Below are positions 36,491-45,079 of a DNA stretch of 64,000 bases, in pieces. The stretch comes from Marichromatium bheemlicum. GTDB taxonomy: Bacteria; Pseudomonadota; Gammaproteobacteria; Chromatiales; Chromatiaceae. The stretch's first letter is position 1. Each line of letters starts with the position of its first letter. The notes beneath the pieces are model-generated. The model did no database searches. It was given only the letters and a program-made list of their open reading frames with translations, and was not told the origin of the DNA. Location: NCBI RefSeq assembly GCF_012276755.1, contig NZ_JAAXKX010000004.1:1-64000 (forward strand), in the 5' to 3' direction. The translations under genes were made by a program, and so were the position numbers.

Positions 36491-37194
36491 CGCGGCCTCC
36501 TCCCGGCACGGGCTGATAGGGTGGCGATATGCGCGATCACCGCCTCGAGTTCGGGGTCGCTGTAGTGGGCGATCGTCTCGACCATCTCGGGGTCGGCATT
36601 GCGCCGCACCCGATCGCGAATACCTTGCGCCTGGCGCAACAGATAGGCTGGGTGCTGATCGGCGAGTCGGGGGTAGAAGGCGTTGGCATCGCCCTGAGCG
36701 TGCTCGCCATGGCAGTGCAGGCAATCGCGTCGATAGAGTCGCGCGCCCAGCGTTGGGGCGGTGGTGTGGGGCGGTGCAGGTGTCGAGGTGGGCGGATCGA
36801 GCCGCTCGAGATGGAGGGCGATGTCGGCGAGCTGGCGCGCCGAGACCTGGTGCTCGGAGACGGCGGGATACATCTGGGCGTTGTCGCGTTGTCCAGCGCG
36901 GATGTCGTTGAGCTGCTTGATGAGCACGGTTGCGTGCTGCCCGGCCAGCCGTGGATAGCGTCCCGCAGTATCGCCCTCGCCAGCGTGGCCGTGGCAGCGC
37001 CGACAGACCAGATAGGCATAGGCACCGCGCTCGGGGTCGGCGTGATCGCGTAATGCCTGCAGCATGGTCGCGCGTTCGGCGTTCCAGACATAGTCCGGTG
37101 ACTCGATCCCGGGGGCGTGTGGCAGCGACATCGGTTGGGCCTGGGCGAGGACGCTCGGTATCGCCGCGGCGATCAGCAAGAGCAATCGATCCAT
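36487..37194 (-). CDS. Diheme cytochrome c (c4-like)
   Basis: 235 residues with a signal peptide and two heme sites, CRRCH (residue ~64) and CLHCH (residue ~158), in two similar half-domains (AGRYPRLAGQHATVLIKQL and NAFYPRLADQHPAYLLRQA). These repeats are typical of cytochrome c4. It probably carries electrons from the PchC/PchF complex to a terminal acceptor, a function not covered by the classical pch gene set. It lies between the aldehyde dehydrogenase and pchC genes. Confidence 0.88.
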   Translation of the reverse strand: MDRLLLLIAAAIPSVLAQAQPMSLPHAPGIESPDYVWNAERATMLQALRDHADPERGAYAYLVCRRCHGHAGEGDTAGRYPRLAGQHATVLIKQLNDIRAGQRDNAQMYPAVSEHQVSARQLADIALHLERLDPPTSTPAPPHTTAPTLGARLYRRDCLHCHGEHAQGDANAFYPRLADQHPAYLLRQAQGIRDRVRRNADPEMVETIAHYSDPELEAVIAHIATLSARAGRRPR

Positions 37195-37213
37195 GTCCCG
37201 ATCCTCGGTCTAT

Positions 37214-38668
37214 TCAGCACGGTAGCTGGCGTGGGGTGGTCTGGAGGCTGATCCAGCGCAACTCGGTGAAGGCGTCGATGCCGGCCTGGCCGCCGAAACG
37301 GCCATAGCCCGAGGCCTTGAGGCCGCCGAAGGGCATCTGGGGTTCGTCGTGTACCGTTGGGCCGTTGATGTGACAGATCCCCGATTCGATGCGCTCGGCA
37401 ACCTGCCAGGTCCGCGCGAGATCACGACCGAATACCGCTGCGGCCAGACCGTAGGTGTTGTCGTTGGCGCGGGCGATCGCCGTTTCGGTGTCGGGTACCC
37501 GCATGATCGCCGCGATCGGGGCGAAGCTCTCTTCGTGATAGAGGCGCATCTCCGGGGTGAGTCCGTCGAGTAGCACGGGGCGCATCAGCAGTGTCTGGTC
37601 GGGCTCACCGACTACCAGCCGGGCGCCCTGGGCGAGCGCATCCTCGATCAGGGCATTGGCGCGTTCGAGCGTGGCCGGTTCGATTACTGCGCCGAGGGGG
37701 GCATTGCCGTGGCGTGGATCGCCGGCCGTGAGGGCGCGGACCTGTGCGGCAAGTCGTTCGGTGAAGGCATCAGCGACAGCGGTGTCGACGATGAGACGCT
37801 CGGTGGACATGCATACCTGTCCGGAGTTGACGAAGGCCCCGAAGCGAGCCGCCCGAGCCGCCGCCTCGAGATCGGCGTCGTCGAGTACGATCAGTACCGC
37901 CTTGCCACCGAGTTCGAGGATCGCCGGCTTGAGGTGTTCGGCGCAGCTGTGGGCGATGGCGCGCCCGACTCGGGTCGAGCCGGTAAAGTTGACCCGGCGT
38001 ACTGCGGGATGGGCGATCATCGTCTCGGTCAGCGCGGCCGCATCCTCCGGGGCGTGGCTGATGAGGTTGAGGACGCCAGCGGGCAGACCCGCAGCGCACA
38101 GCGTCTCGACCAACAGGGCATGGGTTGCCGGACAGCGCTCGGCGCCCTTGAAGACCAGGGTGTTACCACAAGCCAAGGGGGTGGCGATGGCGCGTGCACC
38201 CAGGATCAGTGGCGCGTTCCAGGGGGCGATACCGAGGACCACGCCGGCGGGGCGTCTGACCGCACACGCGATGTTTCCTGGTAGGTTGGACGGGATCAGC
38301 GATCCTTGGATCGCGGTGGTGAGGGCCGCCGCCTCGTGGAGGATGGCGCAGGCCTGCTCGATGTTGAGTTCGGCCCAGGTGGTGCTGGCGCCGGTCTCGT
38401 CACAGATCCGCGCGATGAAATCGGTACGGCGCCGTGCGAGCCGTGTCGCTGCCTCCTGGAGTAGGGCGCGGCGTCTGGCCGGAGGGCTCCCGGCCCAGTC
38501 GGGTAGGGCTACCGCGGCGGCCTCGATTGCCGCCTTGGCGTCACTGTGATCGGCTGCTGCGGCGCGGGTGGTCACCGCGGTGGTGGCGAGCGGGCCACGC
38601 CATTCGAAACAGCGGGCCGTGCTCCCGGGGCGCCACTCGGCGCCGATCAGTAGCTGGGTCTGGTACAT
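37214..38668 (-). CDS. Aromatic aldehyde dehydrogenase, likely 4-hydroxybenzaldehyde dehydrogenase
   Basis: 484 residues, ALDH superfamily. It has VVLGIAPWNAPLILG, NFTGSTRVGRAIA, the active-site Glu in LELGGKAVLIVL, and the catalytic Cys in NSGQVCMSTER, then EESFAPIAAI. It resembles vanillin/benzaldehyde dehydrogenases. As first gene of the operon it would oxidise the 4-hydroxybenzaldehyde-type product of PchCF to the acid, the role of pchA. The start at 38668 gives the usual N-terminus. Specific substrate inferred from context. Confidence 0.85.
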   Translation of the reverse strand: MYQTQLLIGAEWRPGSTARCFEWRGPLATTAVTTRAAAADHSDAKAAIEAAAVALPDWAGSPPARRRALLQEAATRLARRRTDFIARICDETGASTTWAELNIEQACAILHEAAALTTAIQGSLIPSNLPGNIACAVRRPAGVVLGIAPWNAPLILGARAIATPLACGNTLVFKGAERCPATHALLVETLCAAGLPAGVLNLISHAPEDAAALTETMIAHPAVRRVNFTGSTRVGRAIAHSCAEHLKPAILELGGKAVLIVLDDADLEAAARAARFGAFVNSGQVCMSTERLIVDTAVADAFTERLAAQVRALTAGDPRHGNAPLGAVIEPATLERANALIEDALAQGARLVVGEPDQTLLMRPVLLDGLTPEMRLYHEESFAPIAAIMRVPDTETAIARANDNTYGLAAAVFGRDLARTWQVAERIESGICHINGPTVHDEPQMPFGGLKASGYGRFGGQAGIDAFTELRWISLQTTPRQLPC

Positions 38669-38738
38669 GGGCACGTCCTCCTGACATGGCTCGGTGAGGC
38701 GAGGGTAGACGGGCATCGGGTGGATGGCTGTCCCCTGA

Positions 38739-38811
38739 GTGCACTCAAGACATGCCTGATCGTGCACGAAGTGTTTATCTTGGATCTTGTCCGGGTATGA
38801 CCAAACGGTCA
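38739..38811. promoter_or_regulatory. Candidate regulator-binding region between the pch-type operon and its AraC gene
   Basis: The 156-base divergent intergenic region holds two GTGCAC hexamers (38739-38744, 38762-38767) 23 bp apart and a perfect palindrome TGACC-AAAC-GGTCA at 38798-38811, just before the AraC start. Paired sites two helical turns apart are usual for AraC-family activators. The assignment is from pattern and position only. Confidence 0.4.
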
Positions 38812-38824
38812 ATAATCCGTCCCC

Positions 38825-39880
38825 ATGACTGTCTCGCCGCTGCGCCTCAGTACCGCCGAGCTATCGCCGGCCGATGCCAGGATCGCCTGGCGCGCCTGGA
38901 TGGCATCGCTGTTCTTCGGGGTCGAGTCCGAGTTCGATGAACGGCGCGTCTTCTGCGGTGAACTCGACACCTATCGAGCCGGAGCGCTCTCGCTCACCCG
39001 GCTGTGTGCCGAAGGCCATCGTGTGATCCAACCCCATGATGCCCAGGGCGCGGGCGGTGAGGGCGCCCTAAAGGTGCTCGCGCCCTGGCGTGGACATGCG
39101 GTGGTCAGCCAGTCTCGACGTCAGGCCTGGGTGCGCGCCGGTGGCTGGGCCCTCTATGACACCACCGCGCCCTATCGGGTGAGCAGCCCGGAGTGGGCCG
39201 AGCACTTGATCTTGCTGTTGCCGCGTGAGCGTTTTCTGACACGGGGTCTGCCGTTGGAGACGGTCGTGGGGCGGCATCTCGGTGGGAGTCGAGGGATCTC
39301 CCGAGTGGCGCTGGAGACCATGCGCCATACCTTCCAGGCTCTCCCCGAGATGAGTACGCAGAGCGCACAGGGGGCCGGAGAACTGATCCTGGAGTTGGTC
39401 GAGCTGACGCTGCGTGAGTTGCTACAGGAGGAGGCCGCTGGCTGCTCACGACAGGCACTGTTTCGCGATCGGGTCCGGGACCATATCGCACGTCATCTGC
39501 GTGACCCGGGGCTATCGGTGACGAGGATCGCGCAGGCGCTCCACTGCAGTCGGCGGCACCTGCACAATGCCTTTGCCGATGACGACGAGACCCCGGGGCG
39601 CTATATCCAGCGGTTACGGCTCGAGGGCTGTATGCGCGATCTCGTCAATCCGGCGCTGGCGCACCGCACCCTCACCGAGGTGGCCTTTTCCTGGGGGTTC
39701 ACCAACAGCGCCCACTTCAGTCGGGTGTTTCGCCGCCACGTCGGGGTGGCGCCGCGCGAGTTTCGCGAGGCGGCCTCTGCTCATGAGAGGAGATGGCCCC
39801 GGGTGCCGGATCTGGTCGGTCAGCGTGATTCGGCTGGCCCGGGATCTGTGTGCGTCTTGTCCGATTCCGTCTCCGGTTGA
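38825..39880 (+). CDS. AraC-family transcriptional regulator of the p-cresol-type operon
   Basis: 351 residues. An N-terminal effector-binding domain similar to AraC_binding_2/FeaR-type proteins (SRRQAWVRAGGWALYDTTAPY, HLILLLPRE) is followed by a C-terminal double helix-turn-helix (VTRIAQALHCSRRHLHNAF; LTEVAFSWGFTNSAHFSRVF). It is divergent from the aldehyde dehydrogenase gene and likely activates that operon when the aromatic substrate is present. Its 3' end overlaps the convergent coiled-coil gene by 61 bases; the last ~35 residues look non-conserved. Confidence 0.9.
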   Translation: MTVSPLRLSTAELSPADARIAWRAWMASLFFGVESEFDERRVFCGELDTYRAGALSLTRLCAEGHRVIQPHDAQGAGGEGALKVLAPWRGHAVVSQSRRQAWVRAGGWALYDTTAPYRVSSPEWAEHLILLLPRERFLTRGLPLETVVGRHLGGSRGISRVALETMRHTFQALPEMSTQSAQGAGELILELVELTLRELLQEEAAGCSRQALFRDRVRDHIARHLRDPGLSVTRIAQALHCSRRHLHNAFADDDETPGRYIQRLRLEGCMRDLVNPALAHRTLTEVAFSWGFTNSAHFSRVFRRHVGVAPREFREAASAHERRWPRVPDLVGQRDSAGPGSVCVLSDSVSG

Positions 39881-40917
39881 GTCATACGCGCGGCGAGTAA
39901 CCGTTCGAGCTGTTGCTCGAGGGTTTGGCGCCGTGCGTGCTCGGCGAGCAGTCGGGTCTGGAGTCGTTCGCGCCCCCGTTCGCTGCGCCCTAGCCGTGCC
40001 TCGAGCTGGGCGTGTGCGTCGGTGAGCTGACGGTGCTGTGCGTCGAGCGCTGCGCGTGTCTCCTCGCTGTGCGCGAGTTGTGTTTCCAGCTGATCGCGCA
40101 TCCGTTCGCCCGCCTGCTGTGCCTCGCGCAGCTTCGCCAATGCCTGCGCTTGTTGTTGATTGTCCCGTTCGCGCTCGCGCAGCTCGCCGGCGAGGGCGGC
40201 GTTGTCGCGATTGAGCCGGGTGATCTCATCCTGCTTGACGATCAGGGTCTGTGCTTGCTGGCGCAGTTCCGCCTGCAACTGCTGGAGCTGCTGGTCGTGG
40301 CGGCGTTGATCCTGCTCGCGCTGGAGGCGGCTGGCCTCGCGATAGTGTTCGAGCGCCTCGCGGGCATGACGGTGCTTCTCCTCGATCGAGGCGAGATGCT
40401 GCGCCTGGACCTCGAGCCGTTCCTGTAGTCCCAGTTTTTCCTGCTCCAGGGTCGCCAAGGCGATCGCCTGTCCCTGACCCCGTTGCTCCAGTTCAATGAT
40501 GCGCGCGGCCTGCTCGGCGAGGGTCGTCTCGCGCGCGGCGATCCCCTGGCGCAATCCCTCGACCTCTGTCGCGAGTCCATCGCGGACTGTCTCGATCTCT
40601 TCGAGTTGCTGACGCTGTGTCTCTATGTGCGTCTGATGGCGGCGCTCGGCGGCGGCGACGATCTCCTCAGCCTCGGTCTCGAGGGTGCGGGCGAGTTCGG
40701 CGACGAGCTGCTGGATCGGCTCGCTCAGGCCCTTGGCGTCGCCGAGCCGGCGTGCCTCTTCTTCTTCCAACTCCTTGAGATAACGATGGATCGTGCTCTT
40801 CGAGCCGGTGTTGCCAAGAGCGACGCGGACGGCGTCGATTGAGGGGTGTCGGTCCTGTGCGAGCAGGGTGTCGCGTGCCTGTTTGACCAGCGCCTTGGTG
40901 ATGCCACCGCGTGCCAT
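39820..40917 (-). CDS. KfrA/TnpT-like DNA-binding coiled-coil protein
   Basis: 365 residues: an N-terminal KfrA-type DNA-binding domain (residues 1-110; ITKALVKQARDTLLAQDRHP, GSKSTIHRYLKELEEEE) and then an almost unbroken Gln/Glu/Arg-rich coiled coil to near residue 345. This layout is seen in plasmid KfrA and in TnpT of Tn4651-type Tn3 transposons. The gene is divergent from a tyrosine recombinase, as tnpT is from tnpS, with a 234-bp spacer. TnpT binds the resolution site and assists recombination; a similar job is inferred here. No transposase gene is visible nearby. Confidence 0.8.
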   Translation of the reverse strand: MARGGITKALVKQARDTLLAQDRHPSIDAVRVALGNTGSKSTIHRYLKELEEEEARRLGDAKGLSEPIQQLVAELARTLETEAEEIVAAAERRHQTHIETQRQQLEEIETVRDGLATEVEGLRQGIAARETTLAEQAARIIELEQRGQGQAIALATLEQEKLGLQERLEVQAQHLASIEEKHRHAREALEHYREASRLQREQDQRRHDQQLQQLQAELRQQAQTLIVKQDEITRLNRDNAALAGELRERERDNQQQAQALAKLREAQQAGERMRDQLETQLAHSEETRAALDAQHRQLTDAHAQLEARLGRSERGRERLQTRLLAEHARRQTLEQQLERLLAARMTQPETESDKTHTDPGPAESR

Positions 40918-41151
40918 GGGGTCTCCAATTTATTTCGTACTGTATTACGTAGTATGTATATACGTATTATTTTTGAACGTCAATTTTTGTGTTCAGTAAA
41001 AATCAAAGGCGGGATAATATGACTTATCCCATGTCAGACCGAGATGAGGGCCGCAATCAGGCCCTCTCCGAGCAGGTTGGGTACAAGCGGTACGGATCCG
41101 GTATCGAAGACGGGGCCGTCAGAGACGATGAAGAGAAGGAGCACATCGGGC
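40918..41151. other. Candidate recombination (rst-like) and promoter region
   Basis: An AT-rich 234-bp spacer between the divergent TnpT-like and recombinase genes. It has two TACGTA hexamers at 40946-40951 and 40961-40966, suited to KfrA-type binding. A perfect inverted repeat GGGATAA / TTATCCC with a 6-bp spacer TATGAC lies at 41011-41030, the geometry of a tyrosine-recombinase core, and its inner ATAA/TTAT matches dif. A second inverted repeat GAGGGCC / GGCCCTC lies at 41046-41066. In Tn4651 the resolution site lies in this same position. Confidence 0.6.
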
Positions 41152-42093
41152 ATGCAGCGGATCGAGCGCTATATCGAGGCGGCCACCCGCGACAACACCA
41201 GACGCGGCTATCGCGCGGCGATCCGTCACTACGAGGAGACCTGGGGCGGGTTGTTGCCGGCGACTGCTGAGTCCGTTGCCCGCTATCTCGCCGATCACGC
41301 CGAGCAGCTCGCGCTCAATACCCTGCGGCTGCACCTGGCGGCACTGGCGCGCTGGCATCGTGATCAGGGCTTCCCCGATCCGACCAAGGCGCCGGTGGTG
41401 CGCCAGGTGATGCGCGGCATCAGTGAGCTGCACCCGGCGCGCGAGCACCAGGCGCGGGCGTTGCAGCTGGAGGACCTGGTACGGGTCGATGCCATGCTGG
41501 AGACGCGGATCCGTGAGGCTGGGATCAGTGAAGCATTGCGCGCGCGGCGCGATCGGGCGCTGCTGCTGGTCGGCTTTTGGCGCGCCTTCCGTGGCGATGA
41601 ACTGCTGAGGCTCGCGGTCGAGGACGTGCGTCAGGAACACGACGGCGGGCTGCTGATCCGGCTCGCGCGGACCAAGACCTCGCACGGCGAGAGCCGCGAT
41701 TATCCGCTGCCCCGGCTCTCCAGGCTCTGTCCGGTCACGGCCTATGCCGATTGGGTCGGTTGCGCCGGGATCGAGCGCGGCGCGGTGTTCCGTGGCATCG
41801 ACCGCTGGGGGCGGGTGCGCGAGCAGGGGCTGCACCCCAACAGCCTGATCCCGCTGTTGCGCCGTCTGCTCGAGGAGGCCGGGGTGGCGGATGCGGCAAG
41901 CTACAGCGCCCACTCGCTCAGGCGGGGCTTCGCCTCCTGGGCGAGCGCCAGTCAGTGGCAGCTGCGCGAGCTGATGGACTATGTCGGCTGGCGTGACGCG
42001 CGCTCGGCGCTGCGCTATATCGAGCGCGCCGCGCCCCGGCTGGGCGGGCGTATCGAGCGCGCGCTGGCCGCACCGGAGGACGCCTCGGGTTGA
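41152..42093 (+). CDS. Tyrosine site-specific recombinase (TnpS-like)
   Basis: 313 residues. An N-terminal SAM-like core-binding domain (residues 1-95, RYIEAATRDNTRRGYRAAIR) precedes the catalytic domain with the expected residues: Arg in FWRAFRGDELLRL, Lys in LARTKTSHGE, His and Arg in HSLRRGFASWA, Trp in the usual His/Trp place in MDYVGWRD, and the nucleophile Tyr in ALRYIE. AAGGAG precedes the ATG at 41152; the open frame further upstream covers the putative site region. Divergent with the TnpT-like gene. It likely acts on the inverted-repeat core at 41011-41030. Confidence 0.88.
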   Translation: MQRIERYIEAATRDNTRRGYRAAIRHYEETWGGLLPATAESVARYLADHAEQLALNTLRLHLAALARWHRDQGFPDPTKAPVVRQVMRGISELHPAREHQARALQLEDLVRVDAMLETRIREAGISEALRARRDRALLLVGFWRAFRGDELLRLAVEDVRQEHDGGLLIRLARTKTSHGESRDYPLPRLSRLCPVTAYADWVGCAGIERGAVFRGIDRWGRVREQGLHPNSLIPLLRRLLEEAGVADAASYSAHSLRRGFASWASASQWQLRELMDYVGWRDARSALRYIERAAPRLGGRIERALAAPEDASG

Positions 42094-42151
42094 ATTCGCC
42101 GCGCCCGGCGCACATCCCCGGGTCATGCCAGCCCGAGCGGGGACGAAGGAG

Positions 42152-44230
42152 ATGCCGAGCGCGCAGACGACCTGTTACGAGTGTGACGCCAACTGTCCGA
42201 TCGAGGTCGAGTTCGATACCGGCGGCGAGCCGGTAAAGGTCCGCGGGCCCGACTGCCCGCGCTGTTATGTCCAGCTCGAACGGCGCGATCACCCCGAGCG
42301 ACTGCTCCATCCGCTGCGCCGCATCGGCCCGCGCGGGTCCGGGCGCTTCGAGCAGATCGGCTGGGATGAGGCGCTCGACACCATCGCCGCCGAGCTGACG
42401 CGCGCCCGTGAACGTCACGGCGCGCCGGCGGTGGGCTTCTTCGCCGGCTATACCAAGGAGGCGCGCCCACAGCTGCAACGACTCGCCCACAGCTTCGGCT
42501 CACCCAATTACATGACCGAGAGCGGCTGCTGTTTCTCGGCCACCATGGTCGCCGAGAAGCTCACCCTCGGCTACAAGATCAAGACCACCTCGACCGTGGT
42601 CTCGCCGAAGACGCGCTGTCATCTCATCTGGTCGACCAATCCGCGCGGCTCGATCCCGCCCTTCGATCAGCACCCGCTGGCCAGTCCCCGCCCCGAGCGG
42701 GCGCTGATCGTGGTCGACCCCAGACGCACCCCGCTGGCCGAGCGCGCCGACGTCCATCTGCAGATTCGTCCCGGCACCGATGGGGCGCTCGCGCTCGGCT
42801 TCCATCATCTGATCTTCGCCAACGGCTGGCAGGATCAGGTCTTTCTCGATCAGTGGGGGCAGGGGGTGGAGGCCTTCCGCGACTATGTGCGCGACTTCGA
42901 CCCGCGTCGGGTGGCGGCCATTTGTGGGGTGGCGGCCGCCGACATCGAACGCGCCGCCGAGTGCTACGCCACCACCGCCCCGGCGCAGATCACCCTGTCG
43001 CCAACCGCGACCGTGCAGCACAGCAACGGCTTCCAGAACCATCGCGCGCTGATCCTGCTCGGTGCGGTGACCGGCAACCTCGATCGCGAGGGTGGCAACC
43101 GCTTCTTCAACGACAAGGCGCTGCCCCGGCCGATCGAGCGCTTCGATCACTGTCTGGCGGCCTTGCCGCCGCGTGTCGGCAGCGAGCGCTTCCCGATCTG
43201 GACCCGCTACTGGCCGGCAGCGCAGAGCATGCTGCTGCCCGATTGCATCCTCGAGGGCGATCCGCAGCCGATCCGCGCGCTGCTGGCGATGGGGATCAAT
43301 ACTGCGATGTGGCCGAACTCGGCGCGGATGGAGCGGGCGCTCGGCGCGCTCGATTTCTTCGCCGCCAGCGACTTCTTCCACAACCCCGCGACCCGTCAGG
43401 CCGATATCGTGTTGCCGGCGGCGACCAACCTGGAGCGCCCGGCGCTAATCGCCTATCCCGGCTGCGCCTATCAGGGCGAGGTGCGCTATCGGCGCGCGTT
43501 GCTCACCCCGCGGGGCGAGGCCCGTGCAGACGGCGAGATCTTCCTCCAGCTCGGGGTGCGGCTGGGGATGGGGGCGCTGTTCTGGGGCGGGGACCTCGAG
43601 GCCTCCTGGGCGGAGGCCGCCGAGGGGCTGCCCGAGGCGGTACGCGAGGCGATCTATGCCAGCCCCGACGGGGTGACCGTCTATGCCGATGCGATCGACG
43701 ACCTGGTCGATCATGGCTTCATGGACGCCGATCGACTCTATCGGCTACGTGGCTTCCCCACCGACAGCGGCAAGGTGGAGTTTGACTCGGACGCGCTGCG
43801 CGCTGCTGGTCACGACGGTCTGCCGGTCTATCGCGAACCGGCCGAGGGGCCGGTCTCCACCCCGGCGCTGGCCCGGCGTTTCCCGCTGGTGCTGACCAGC
43901 GGCGCGCGCACCAAGTTCGACACCCACTCGCAACACCAGCACAGCGCGCGGATGCGCCGGGCCATTCCCCGTCCCCTGGTCGAGATCCACCCCGAGGATG
44001 CCATGGTGCGCGGCATCGACGATGGCGATGCGGTGATGGTCGGCTCGCTCCGTGGCGAGGTGCGCTTCTATGCCCAGGTAACCGAGCGCATCAAGCCGGG
44101 CGTGGTGCACTGTGTGCACGGCTGGAACGAGGCCAACGTCAATCTGCTCACCGATGATGTGCACCTCGACCCGATCAGTGGCTTCCCGCCGTTCAAGTCG
44201 GGGCTGTGCGAGATCCGACCGATCGATTGA
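42152..44230 (+). CDS. Molybdopterin oxidoreductase with [4Fe-4S] cluster, unknown substrate
   Basis: 692 residues, DMSO-reductase superfamily. A [4Fe-4S] motif lies at the N-terminus (CYECDANCPIEVEF, then PDCPRC). The catalytic position appears as Cys in TESGCCFSATM. Mo-bis-MGD binding segments (STNPRGSIPP, VVDPRRTPLAERAD, QHSNGFQNHRALILLG) and the C-terminal barrel (LTSGARTKFDTHSQHQHS) follow. No Tat signal is seen, so it is probably cytoplasmic. There is no adjacent electron-transfer subunit. The ATG at 42152 is immediately behind AAGGAG; one at 42125 is possible. The gene is followed by a possible ATP-grasp gene. The reaction is unknown. Confidence 0.85.
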   Translation: MPSAQTTCYECDANCPIEVEFDTGGEPVKVRGPDCPRCYVQLERRDHPERLLHPLRRIGPRGSGRFEQIGWDEALDTIAAELTRARERHGAPAVGFFAGYTKEARPQLQRLAHSFGSPNYMTESGCCFSATMVAEKLTLGYKIKTTSTVVSPKTRCHLIWSTNPRGSIPPFDQHPLASPRPERALIVVDPRRTPLAERADVHLQIRPGTDGALALGFHHLIFANGWQDQVFLDQWGQGVEAFRDYVRDFDPRRVAAICGVAAADIERAAECYATTAPAQITLSPTATVQHSNGFQNHRALILLGAVTGNLDREGGNRFFNDKALPRPIERFDHCLAALPPRVGSERFPIWTRYWPAAQSMLLPDCILEGDPQPIRALLAMGINTAMWPNSARMERALGALDFFAASDFFHNPATRQADIVLPAATNLERPALIAYPGCAYQGEVRYRRALLTPRGEARADGEIFLQLGVRLGMGALFWGGDLEASWAEAAEGLPEAVREAIYASPDGVTVYADAIDDLVDHGFMDADRLYRLRGFPTDSGKVEFDSDALRAAGHDGLPVYREPAEGPVSTPALARRFPLVLTSGARTKFDTHSQHQHSARMRRAIPRPLVEIHPEDAMVRGIDDGDAVMVGSLRGEVRFYAQVTERIKPGVVHCVHGWNEANVNLLTDDVHLDPISGFPPFKSGLCEIRPID

Positions 44231-44239
44231 GGTCAGGCC

Positions 44240-45079
44240 ATGCCCTTTATCGGTGTCCTCCCCGAGCGCGTGCAGCTGTTCCGGCCCCAGCCGCGCCGGG
44301 CGGTGGCGGTGAGCGATGCCGCCGCCTGGCAGCTCAACCCGGTGCATCGTGGGGTCTACGACAAGCTCGCCCTGGCGCTGGCCGAGGGGCTGCTGGCCGC
44401 GCCCTGCGGGGTGTCGCCGATGGCGCTCGGGCTCGCGCCGGAGACGCCGGTGTTCGTCAAGCCGATCATCAACCTCGCCGGGATGGCCCTCGAGGCCGGG
44501 GTGTCTCGCGCCGACGCCGTGCCGGTGCGGCCCGGGAGCTTCTGGTGCGAGCGGCTGGAGGGCGAGCAGACCAGCAGCGACCTGCTACTCGAGTCCGGAC
44601 GCATCCGTTGGCAGGCGCACACCCGTGCTGGCCAGTGGCGTGACCAGAGGCGCCCCTGTGTCTGGGAGGTCGGGGTCGCGATCCCGGCGATCGAGCCGGT
44701 GCTGGCGCAGTTGGTCGAGCGCCATCTCGCCGACTACACCGGGCTGTGCAACATCGAGCTGATCGGGGGGCGGCCGGTGGAGATCCATCTGCGCGGCTCC
44801 AACGGCTTCTTCGATCTCTATGGCCCGGGGTTCGTCCCCGCCTGGGTGGCACTGGTCGACGACGCGCCCTTCGCGCCGCCACCGCCGGTCCCCGGTGGCA
44901 TGGTGATCTCGGTGTTCGGTCGGCGACCCTTGAGCGGGGAGAAGAATGCGGCATTGACTGCGCTCGGGGTCAGCGTGGACGAGGATCGGCACACCCCTGA
45001 CCGGGTGGCGATCCTGCGCGCGACCGATCGCGCGCTCGGTCGCGCGGCGCTGGCGCTGCTCGAGCGCCGGCGCGGCTGA
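44240..45079 (+). CDS. Conserved-looking protein, possible ATP-grasp-like fold
   Basis: 279 residues, no signal peptide. The segment GLCNIELIGGRPVEIHLRGS followed by NGFFDLYG resembles the metal- and ATP-binding end of ATP-grasp enzymes (NxEFI..xxxEVxxR). The N-terminal FVKPIINLAGMALEAG could be the phosphate/ATP lysine region. It starts 9 bases after the molybdopterin enzyme, so it is almost surely co-transcribed. It may modify a cofactor or substrate for that enzyme. I cannot place it in a named family. Its stop touches the stop of convergent yhbY. Confidence 0.55.
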   Translation: MPFIGVLPERVQLFRPQPRRAVAVSDAAAWQLNPVHRGVYDKLALALAEGLLAAPCGVSPMALGLAPETPVFVKPIINLAGMALEAGVSRADAVPVRPGSFWCERLEGEQTSSDLLLESGRIRWQAHTRAGQWRDQRRPCVWEVGVAIPAIEPVLAQLVERHLADYTGLCNIELIGGRPVEIHLRGSNGFFDLYGPGFVPAWVALVDDAPFAPPPPVPGGMVISVFGRRPLSGEKNAALTALGVSVDEDRHTPDRVAILRATDRALGRAALALLERRRG

